A program made the position numbers and the translations under genes. Source: an uncultured Streptococcus sp. (GTDB taxonomy: Bacteria; Bacillota; Bacilli; Lactobacillales; Streptococcaceae). From it: a stretch of DNA of 5,886 nt. Shown piece by piece: positions 1 through 5,244 of the stretch (positions are counted from its first letter, which is position 1; every line of letters begins with the position of its first letter). The notes under the pieces are model-generated. The model was not told where the DNA came from. It did not search any database and saw only the letters and a program-made list of their open reading frames with translations. The stretch covers positions 1 through 5,886 of the forward strand of contig NZ_CALHWC010000185.1 of assembly GCF_938036805.1 (NCBI RefSeq), in the 5' to 3' direction.

Positions 1-2206
1 TGTGTTCGAAGTCAGTGGTGTAGAGGACGAGGCGGAGTTGGTCGCCTTTTTTCATTTTATAGATGGTTGGTTGCAGTTCAAAGGAAAATTCCAGCCATTG
101 GTCAGGAGTGACTTCTTCGACAGTCAGTAGGTTGGTCCGGTTTTGCAGGTTGATGAAGCCTTTGGTGATGACGCGATGAGGCGTTTCGGCAAAGGGCAGT
201 TCAACCAGATTGTCCAGCATATAGTAGCGGCCGTTATCCATGACTCTAGGCTCAATAGGTGTAGGAATCGGTGTGAGGCGTTTAGCTGGTCCGAAGTCCA
301 GCAATTGAGCAGAAATCAGTCCTTTATCAGTGCTGGATTTGAGGCGAAGATTGATCTGGCTCGCTCCGTTGAGAAAGAGGTCTTTTTCCAAGGTCCAGTC
401 CAGGGTAACCTGGTTGACCTTACCTTCAAAAAGCTCAGTCTTAAAGCTTTGGTAATTTTTAGCAAAACGATTATAGTCTTCTTTTGTATATTGATTTTGG
501 ATAGATTGGCAGTCTTGACCTAGTTGGAGATGAAGATTTTGCTCTTGCCCGCCGAAGTCTTCCAAGGTCAGCCAGCTTTGAGCTTGGCTATTGTCCTGCC
601 AGATGACTGCTGGAAGTTCAAAGTCTGATTCACAAGCTAGTAATTTCTTGCTCAGCAGAGCATTGATAGACTCACGGAAGTCGATGGACTGCCAGTTGTT
701 CATGTAAACATGGGCGCCATTGTGGAAGAAGAGATGCTTTTTGATGTGGTGCGGTAAGGCCCGAAACATATTATAGACATGGAGGGGCTTGACATTCCAG
801 TCTTGAGAGCCGTGGGTGAAGACGACTTCGGCCTTGACCTTATCTGTCTGGAGCAGGTAGTTGCGGTCATGCCAAAATTGATTGTAATCTCCAGTTTGCC
901 GGTCTAGGTCTTTGCGCTGCTGCTCTAGGCTTTGCTGATAAGCGTCGTTGTTGCGCAGGTAGTCACCAGCCCTCAGGTTGCGGGAGTAGGTCAGTTCAGT
1001 CAGGGATTCAAAGTCCTCTCCTGGGTAGCCTCCAGGACTAGTGACGAGACCGTTTTCTCGGTAGTAGTTGTACCAAGAAGAAATCCCAGCTTCTGCGATA
1101 ATGACCTCCAAACCATCTACGCCAGTCGTTGCCAGCCCGTTGGACATGGTGCCCAGATAGGAGATACCGGTCGTAGCCACTTTGCCGTTGGCCCAAGTGG
1201 CCTTGATTTCCCGTTGGCGAGTGTGGTCGGTGAAGGCTCGGCAGCGGCCATTGAGCCAATCAATAACGTTTTTGTAGGCCTCAATCTGCTGATAGTCACC
1301 GCTGGTCATCAGGCCTTGAGAATCTTTGGTCCCCACACCAGATACGTAGAGATTGGCAAAGCCGCGGGGCAGCAAGTAGTCATTGAGCGTGTAGGTGCCG
1401 ATATGACCCAATTTTTCCTCGGCTTCAGAGACTTCTTGGGCTGGAGCTGGCGCATCCAGCTGGAGCAATTTGAGCTCAGGATCTTGTACTGTGATTTGAT
1501 GGAGCTCTTTTTTTACTAAGTCCACATTCATATTATGGAGAGCCTTGTCGCTGGCTGGATCGTTGGTTCCTTGATGATAAGGAGAGGCTGTCATGACGGC
1601 AGGGATTTGCCCTTGGTAACGAGGACGGATAATGCTGACCTTGACTAGATCTGGCAGGCCGTCTCCATCAGTATCCACGCGTGATTCCACGTAAACCACC
1701 TCGCGGATGGCATCGTGGCTGGAAAAGGTTGCCAGGCTCTTGCCGTTGAAGTAGTGGTAGGTATTGTCCTCAGGAATCAAACCCTCGCTGACCAGCTTAT
1801 CAACCAGCAGATTGCCATTTTTTGTTCGAGTGTTGAGCAGCTGGTAGAGGTTTTCTAGCAGATCGCCGTAGACGATAGGGAAGTTGCTTTCTGTTCGGAA
1901 TTTCTCAAGATCGGTGAAATCAACAAAAGGCACAAAGTCCAAGAGCTGAAAGGCAGTCATGTAGAAGACCTCAGCTGTCAGTTCGCGGTCTGACTCGAAG
2001 AAGGTCAACAAGTCAGTTTCGCTATCAGCGGCCCAAGCTCGAAGCAAGTAGTCGGTATCCTGATAGAGAAAGAAACAGCGTCGTAGAAAGCTTTGGAGAT
2101 TGTCTTTGTCAGAAAGGTGCGGCTCATAAACAAAGCCCAAGTCGGCTAATTCTTGGCGCATGGTGTCTGGATTTGTCTTGCGATAACTATACTGATTGAA
2201 GCGCAT
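1..2206 (-). CDS. pepX: Xaa-Pro dipeptidyl-peptidase PepX, C-terminus cut by window edge
   Basis: This is a cytoplasmic-type serine exopeptidase (peptidase family S15) that releases X-Pro dipeptides from the N-terminus of peptides, completing the use of proline-rich oligopeptides. The reading frame is open for 735 codons, from ATG at 2206 to the left edge. The family is about 760 residues long, so about 25 C-terminal residues are missing. The order is an N-terminal helical domain (about 1-150), an alpha/beta-hydrolase domain (about 150-540) and a C-terminal beta-sandwich. The nucleophile lies in GISYLG (Ser349), with Asp469 in GSQDWNV and His499 in NGAHVYM. These are each one residue later than Ser348/Asp468/His498 of lactococcal PepX, which supports an intact frame. 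An acidic DTDGDGLPD loop is at 178-186. The start is fixed by AGAGGG six bases upstream and an in-frame stop at 2234-2236. No signal peptide is visible. It is transcribed divergently from gla. Confidence 0.96.
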   Translation of the reverse strand, partial: MRFNQYSYRKTNPDTMRQELADLGFVYEPHLSDKDNLQSFLRRCFFLYQDTDYLLRAWAADSETDLLTFFESDRELTAEVFYMTAFQLLDFVPFVDFTDLEKFRTESNFPIVYGDLLENLYQLLNTRTKNGNLLVDKLVSEGLIPEDNTYHYFNGKSLATFSSHDAIREVVYVESRVDTDGDGLPDLVKVSIIRPRYQGQIPAVMTASPYHQGTNDPASDKALHNMNVDLVKKELHQITVQDPELKLLQLDAPAPAQEVSEAEEKLGHIGTYTLNDYLLPRGFANLYVSGVGTKDSQGLMTSGDYQQIEAYKNVIDWLNGRCRAFTDHTRQREIKATWANGKVATTGISYLGTMSNGLATTGVDGLEVIIAEAGISSWYNYYRENGLVTSPGGYPGEDFESLTELTYSRNLRAGDYLRNNDAYQQSLEQQRKDLDRQTGDYNQFWHDRNYLLQTDKVKAEVVFTHGSQDWNVKPLHVYNMFRALPHHIKKHLFFHNGAHVYMNNWQSIDFRESINALLSKKLLACESDFELPAVIWQDNSQAQSWLTLEDFGGQEQNLHLQLGQDCQSIQNQYTKEDYNRFAKNYQSFKTELFEGKVNQVTLDWTLEKDLFLNGASQINLRLKSSTDKGLISAQLLDFGPAKRLTPIPTPIEPRVMDNGRYYMLDNLVELPFAETPHRVITKGFINLQNRTNLLTVEEVTPDQWLEFSFELQPTIYKMKKGDQLRLVLYTTDFEH

Positions 2207-2212
2207 ATTTTT

Positions 2213-2218
2213 CCCTCT
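2213..2218 (-). promoter_or_regulatory. pepX ribosome binding site
   Basis: On the minus strand this reads AGAGGG, six bases before the ATG at 2206. It is a moderate Shine-Dalgarno match and supports that start. Confidence 0.7.
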
Positions 2219-2244
2219 TTTTCTTATTTTTGTTTAAAATGACC

Positions 2245-2273
2245 TTTACATTATCCATTATACTTGATAAAAT
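2245..2273 (+). promoter_or_regulatory. gla promoter (TTTACA-N17-TAAAAT, extended -10)
   Basis: The -35 box TTTACA (2245-2250) and the -10 box TAAAAT (2268-2273) are 17 bases apart. TGA immediately upstream of the -10 box makes it an extended -10 (TGN). The predicted start is near 2280, about 29 bases before the gla ATG. The spacer of this promoter contains the pepX -10 box on the opposite strand. I saw no CcpA (cre) site in the 102-base intergenic region. Confidence 0.75.
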
Positions 2274-2285
2274 ATAGATTGTCTA
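2257..2285 (-). promoter_or_regulatory. pepX promoter (TAGACA-N17-TATAAT)
   Basis: On the minus strand a -35 box TAGACA (2280-2285) is separated by exactly 17 bases from a perfect -10 box TATAAT (2257-2262). The predicted transcript start is near 2250, giving a leader of about 45 bases. The promoter physically overlaps the gla promoter on the other strand. It is predicted from sequence alone. Confidence 0.75.
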
Positions 2286-2294
2286 AAAAATTTT

Positions 2295-2301
2295 AAAGGA
2301 G
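2295..2301 (+). promoter_or_regulatory. gla ribosome binding site
   Basis: AAAGGAG lies seven bases before the ATG at 2309. It is a strong, well-placed Shine-Dalgarno sequence. Confidence 0.8.
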
Positions 2302-2308
2302 AAATTAG

Positions 2309-3205
2309 ATGGATTTCAGTTGGGCTATTAAATATGCCACGGAATTTTTAGGGACAGCTATCCTTATTATTTTGGGGAATGGTGCTGTTGCCAATGTTGA
2401 ATTAAAAGGAACTAAAGGTCATCAAAGTGGCTGGTTAGTCATTGCCGTTGGTTACGGTATGGGGGTTATGATTCCAGCTCTGATGTTTGGAAATACCTCA
2501 GGTAACCACATCAACCCTGCTTTTACTTTAGGGCTTGCAATTAGCGGTTACTTCCCATGGGCTCAGGTAGCTCCTTATATTATTGCTCAAGTTTTGGGTG
2601 CGATCTTCGGACAGGCTTTGGTCGTAGCGACACACCGCCCTTACTACTTGAAAACAGAAAATCCAAACAATATCTTGGGTACTTTCTCAACCATTTCAAG
2701 CCTAGATCACGGGACAGCTGAGTCTCGTAAAGCAGCAACAATCAATGGCTTTATCAATGAGTTTGTTGGTTCCTTTGTTCTTTTCTTTGCAGCGATGGGC
2801 ATGACTAAACTTCACTTCGGTGCGGAATTGAAGGTTCTTATCGAGAAGAATGTACAACAACAAGCTGATCAAGCAATTAAAGCTGGTCAAAAAGTAGCAG
2901 AATCGGATGTTCAAAGTCTGATTCATAATACATTTGCACAAGCAACAAATGGATCATCTGCTGTTGCTCACTTGGCGCTTGGTTTCCTTGTTATGGCCTT
3001 GGTAACTTCAGTTGGAGGCCCTACTGGACCAGGTCTTAACCCAGCCCGTGACCTTGGACCTCGTATCCTGCACTTTATCTTGCCAAAATCAATCCTTGGT
3101 GAACACAAGGGTGATTCAAAATGGTGGTATTCTTGGGTACCAGTTGTGGCACCAATTCTTGCAGGTATCACAGCAGTAGCTTTGTTTAAAGCGATTTACG
3201 GATAA
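2309..3205 (+). CDS. gla: Glycerol facilitator/aquaporin of the Gla type (MIP family)
   Basis: This is an inner-membrane channel of the major intrinsic protein family, 298 residues, passing glycerol and water passively. It has the duplicated aquaporin layout: helices at about 5-30, 42-60 and 85-106, then 145-165, 218-236 and 275-296, with re-entrant NPA loops at 69-71 (HINPAFTLG) and 244-246 (GLNPARDLGPR). Arg247 fits the selectivity-filter arginine. Asp248, Arg252 and Pro282 followed by a hydrophobic residue match the glycerol-conducting rather than the water-only signature. The loop joining helices 4 and 5 (about 166-217) is long and hydrophilic, and explains the length above that of E. coli GlpF. 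The gene stands alone, with its own promoter and terminator and no glycerol kinase gene beside it. In Lactococcus the homologous gla gene is, as I recall, also divergent from pepX. Substrate choice is inferred from family residues. Confidence 0.93.
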   Translation: MDFSWAIKYATEFLGTAILIILGNGAVANVELKGTKGHQSGWLVIAVGYGMGVMIPALMFGNTSGNHINPAFTLGLAISGYFPWAQVAPYIIAQVLGAIFGQALVVATHRPYYLKTENPNNILGTFSTISSLDHGTAESRKAATINGFINEFVGSFVLFFAAMGMTKLHFGAELKVLIEKNVQQQADQAIKAGQKVAESDVQSLIHNTFAQATNGSSAVAHLALGFLVMALVTSVGGPTGPGLNPARDLGPRILHFILPKSILGEHKGDSKWWYSWVPVVAPILAGITAVALFKAIYG

Positions 3206-3214
3206 TATCTATCG

Positions 3215-3245
3215 AAAGGCTGAGAGCAATCTCGGTCTTTTTTTG
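3215..3245 (+). terminator. Intrinsic terminator after gla
   Basis: The arms at 3215-3225 (AAAGGCTGAGA) and 3230-3240 (TCTCGGTCTTT) form an 11-bp stem with two G-U pairs, closed by a GCAA tetraloop. A run of T (3238-3244) follows. It begins ten bases after the gla stop codon, so it should end the gla transcript and insulate cppA. The upstream arm can also pair with a distal sequence at 3246-3254. Confidence 0.88.
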
Positions 3246-3314
3246 TCAGCCTTTGAGTAGTGGGGAATTACCATATATTTTAGATTTTTTGACTTGTTTG
3301 ATTAGGATAGTGGA

Positions 3315-3329
3315 AATGTTCTGAAAATT
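3315..3329 (+). promoter_or_regulatory. Candidate CodY box upstream of cppA
   Basis: The sequence AATGTTCTGAAAATT matches the CodY consensus AATTTTCWGAAAATT at 14 of 15 positions; only the fourth base differs. It ends about 20 bases upstream of the predicted cppA -35 box, roughly -70 to -56 from the start site. CodY is the branched-chain amino acid and GTP responsive regulator of low-GC Gram-positive bacteria. The direction of control cannot be told from sequence. Confidence 0.55.
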
Positions 3330-3349
3330 GTTGGATTGCGCATAATCTC

Positions 3350-3378
3350 TTGTAAAAAAAATGAAAATCTATTACAAT
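3350..3378 (+). promoter_or_regulatory. cppA promoter (TTGTAA-N17-TACAAT)
   Basis: The -35 box TTGTAA (3350-3355) and the -10 box TACAAT (3373-3378) are 17 bases apart, with an A-rich spacer. The predicted start is near 3385, giving a very short leader of about 14 bases before the cppA ATG. It should drive cppA and the overlapping hydrolase gene. Confidence 0.7.
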
Positions 3379-3388
3379 AAAATGGTTC

Positions 3389-3393
3389 GGAGG
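3389..3393 (+). promoter_or_regulatory. cppA ribosome binding site
   Basis: GGAGG lies five bases before the ATG at 3399. This is a strong site and fixes the start. Confidence 0.8.
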
Positions 3394-3398
3394 AAGTT

Positions 3399-4136
3399 AT
3401 GAGTGTGAATCATGTTGCAAGAATCGTTCCAGTAATAAAAGTAAATAATCGGAACCTAAATCAAGATTTCTATAGTAAAACGCTAGGAATGAAATCCCTA
3501 TTGGAAGAAGGGGCCCAGTTGTCTTTGGGCGATCAAACCAGAACAGAAAGATTGATTTTAGAAGAATCTCCAAGCATGCGCTCTCGTCGAGTTAAAGGAG
3601 CAAAGAAATTGGCTCGACTGGTGATCAAGGTGGCAAAAGCGTCAGAAATTGAGGCTTTGCTGGCTCGAGGAATCCAAGTTGATAATTTATATCGTGGTGA
3701 GAAAGGATATGCTTTTGAAGCGACTTCCCCAGAAGGTGATCGTATCTTGCTCCATGCGGAAGAGAAGTTGACTTGTCTGCAACCAGTCCAAGAAACTCCT
3801 GCATTTGAAGTGCAGGACGATTTTATTGGCTTGAGTCAATTTGATGTGGAAAAGATTAAACTTCGTGTTCCAGATTTGCAGGCTGTTAAGGACTTCTATC
3901 AGCCAGTGAGCAATGTCTTGGATTTCCTAGATGTGCAGGAAGCCAAAGGACAAGATTTGCAAGCTGATAATACGAAAACTTGGGATCTGACTATGCTCAA
4001 ATGTTTGGTGGCGGACTTTGATGTGGAAAAATTGTCATCGATTTTTGCGACACAGGAGTTTTTTGTCCCTAAATCTAAAAAATTCTTGGTCAGCCAAGAT
4101 CGAAGTAATATTGAACTATGGTTTGAGCAACTATGA
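3399..4136 (+). CDS. cppA: CppA family protein (annotated C3-degrading proteinase; VOC/glyoxalase-like fold)
   Basis: The 245-residue product closely resembles streptococcal CppA, including the LSLGDQT segment near 41-47 and the SPSMR segment near 57-61. The pneumococcal homologue was reported to degrade complement C3, hence the usual name. The sequence shows no signal peptide, no LPXTG anchor and no recognisable protease motif. It looks like two glyoxalase/VOC-type domains. The N-terminal domain has a strand and helix at 8-28 (PVIKV, then FYSKTLGM) and ends in SPEGDRILLHAEE (110-122). The C-terminal domain starts at IKLRVPDLQAVKDFY (153-167) and ends in SNIELWFEQL (236-245). It is the first gene of a two-gene unit, has its own promoter and lies downstream of a CodY-like box. 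Family membership is firm. The biochemical role is uncertain, and a cytoplasmic metabolic role is at least as plausible as proteolysis. Confidence 0.9.
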   Translation: MSVNHVARIVPVIKVNNRNLNQDFYSKTLGMKSLLEEGAQLSLGDQTRTERLILEESPSMRSRRVKGAKKLARLVIKVAKASEIEALLARGIQVDNLYRGEKGYAFEATSPEGDRILLHAEEKLTCLQPVQETPAFEVQDDFIGLSQFDVEKIKLRVPDLQAVKDFYQPVSNVLDFLDVQEAKGQDLQADNTKTWDLTMLKCLVADFDVEKLSSIFATQEFFVPKSKKFLVSQDRSNIELWFEQL

Positions 4137-5065
4137 CTCAGCGGATTTTAGAAAAGATCGATCAGCAGCTTGCTGCGGGGATTTATCCTGGGGCTAGTTT
4201 GTCTCTTTATCGTGATGGACATTGGCAGAGTTTTTATCTGGGCTTGGCAGACCCAGCCAATCAATCAGCAACGCGAGCTGGTCTGGTTTATGATCTGGCA
4301 AGCGTCAGTAAGGTGGTGGGCGTAGGGACCTTGGTGGCATTTTTGTTTCAGACTGGCGACTTGGATATCGATGCGCCTTTGCGGCGATATTATCCAGCTT
4401 TTCATGATGATCGGGTGACCCTGCGCCAGCTGTTGACCCATACCTCTGGGCTAGATCCCTTTATTTCCAATCGGGATAGGCTCAATGCGCAAGAACTAAA
4501 GGCGGCTCTTAATAGCTTGACGGTGCTGGATGACAAAACCTTCCATTATACAGATGTTAATTTTCTCCTGCTGGGCTTTATGCTGGAGGAAATCTATGGG
4601 GAGGATTTGGACAAGTTATTTGAAGAAAAGATTTTTCAGCCTTGGGCGATGCGGAAAACTAGCTTTGGACCAGTAGCTTCTGCGGTGCCAACTGTTCGTG
4701 GTGTTGAAGCAGGGGTGGTTCATGATCCCAAAGCGCGTGTCCTAGGCCATCATGCCGGTAGTGCTGGACTTTTTTCAAGACTTGAGGATTTGCAGATCTT
4801 TTTAGAGCATTATTTGCAGGACGAATTTGCAGAGAGATTGAGCCAAAACTATGCTCTAGAGCCGGGCAAGACACGCAGTCTAGCTTGGAATTTGGAAGGG
4901 GAATGGCTGGATCATACTGGCTATACGGGTACTTTTATCATGTACAACCGGGCGGAACAGAAAGCCGCAATCTTTCTTTCCAATCGCACCTATGAAAAGG
5001 ATGAGCGTGCCCAGTGGATTTTAGACCGCAATGAACTGATGGATCTAATCAGAAGAGAGTGGTAG
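4133..5065 (+). CDS. Beta-lactamase-family serine hydrolase (class C-like, family S12)
   Basis: This 310-residue penicillin-recognising-fold hydrolase shows all three active-site motifs. SVSK at 57-60 gives Ser57 as the likely nucleophile with Lys60, YTDVN at 139-143 carries the catalytic tyrosine, and HTG at 261-263 stands for the KTG element. LLTHTSGLD (100-108) and HAGSAGLFSRLEDL (207-220) are typical of the family. There is no signal peptide or membrane segment, so it appears cytoplasmic, unlike cell-wall enzymes or secreted beta-lactamases. Its ATG overlaps the cppA stop codon (ATGA, 4133-4136). I see no good Shine-Dalgarno sequence, so translation probably depends on ribosomes finishing cppA. 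The substrate cannot be read from sequence; family relatives include esterases, D-amino-acid peptidases and amidases. A true beta-lactamase role is unlikely. The reading frame is intact and ends in TAG. Confidence 0.88.
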   Translation: MTQRILEKIDQQLAAGIYPGASLSLYRDGHWQSFYLGLADPANQSATRAGLVYDLASVSKVVGVGTLVAFLFQTGDLDIDAPLRRYYPAFHDDRVTLRQLLTHTSGLDPFISNRDRLNAQELKAALNSLTVLDDKTFHYTDVNFLLLGFMLEEIYGEDLDKLFEEKIFQPWAMRKTSFGPVASAVPTVRGVEAGVVHDPKARVLGHHAGSAGLFSRLEDLQIFLEHYLQDEFAERLSQNYALEPGKTRSLAWNLEGEWLDHTGYTGTFIMYNRAEQKAAIFLSNRTYEKDERAQWILDRNELMDLIRREW

Positions 5066-5116
5066 CCTCCTCCCTACCGAAGCCAAAGGCCCGTCACTGA
5101 TGATAAAATAGGATAG

Positions 5117-5142
5117 AACTCCGGCTTTTGCTTGGAGTTTTT
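5117..5142 (+). terminator. Intrinsic terminator after the serine hydrolase gene
   Basis: AACTCCGGC (5117-5125) pairs with GC-T-T-GGAGTT (5130-5139) around a TTTT loop. The stem has nine pairs with one bulged T and one G-U pair, and a T run (5138-5142) follows. It lies about 50 bases past the hydrolase stop codon and separates that unit from the mevalonate kinase gene. Confidence 0.82.
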
Positions 5143-5170
5143 GACTGCTTAACGTGACTTTGTCAGTCAA
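5141..5170. repeat. Inverted repeat TTGACTG-N16-CAGTCAA
   Basis: Two perfect 7-base arms (5141-5147 and 5164-5170) face each other across 16 bases, between the terminator and the candidate mevalonate kinase promoter. The left arm overlaps the terminator T run. It may be an operator, a second weak hairpin after the terminator, or chance. Confidence 0.45.
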
Positions 5171-5200
5171 GATAGGAAAAGATCGCTTTTTTTCCAAAAG

Positions 5201-5216
5201 TATATTAAAATATAGA
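5201..5216 (+). promoter_or_regulatory. Weak candidate promoter region for mevalonate kinase
   Basis: An AT-rich block holds overlapping -10-like boxes TATATT (5201-5206), TAAAAT (5206-5211) and TATAGA (5211-5216). None has a convincing -35 box at 16-18 bases: the best are TCGCTT and TTTTTT. A promoter is expected here because a terminator lies just upstream, but the exact boxes are uncertain. Confidence 0.35.
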
Positions 5217-5244
5217 AGATAGAAGGAAGAAATAGAGAGAAAGT

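Noticed and set aside
143..523. 126-codon open frame on the plus strand with a hydrophobic C-terminus
   Set aside because: It is antisense to the C-terminal domain of pepX. The apparent membrane-like tail is the complement of hydrophilic PepX codons, and there is no independent gene signal.
932..1519. 195-codon open frame on the plus strand
   Set aside because: It lies entirely antisense to the conserved catalytic region of pepX. It has no recognisable domain and no good ribosome binding site, and is explained as a shadow of the strongly coding minus strand.
3289..3308. TTGACT as a possible -35 box in the gla-cppA spacer
   Set aside because: The sequence 17 bases further (GGAAAT) is not a credible -10 box, and TAGGAT lies too close. 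The TTGTAA/TACAAT pair downstream is much better.
3382..3402. Six-codon upstream open frame (MVRRKL) whose TGA overlaps the cppA ATG
   Set aside because: Its ATG lies just before the predicted transcript start near 3385 and has no Shine-Dalgarno sequence, so it is unlikely to be on the mRNA or translated.
5061..5078. Small dyad GGTAG...CTACC over the hydrolase stop codon
   Set aside because: There are only five base pairs and no T run. It is too weak to call as a terminator or a repeat element.
5101..5109. Extended -10-like TGATAAAAT downstream of the hydrolase gene
   Set aside because: There is no -35 box at a suitable distance, and a transcript from it would run straight into the terminator at 5117-5142.
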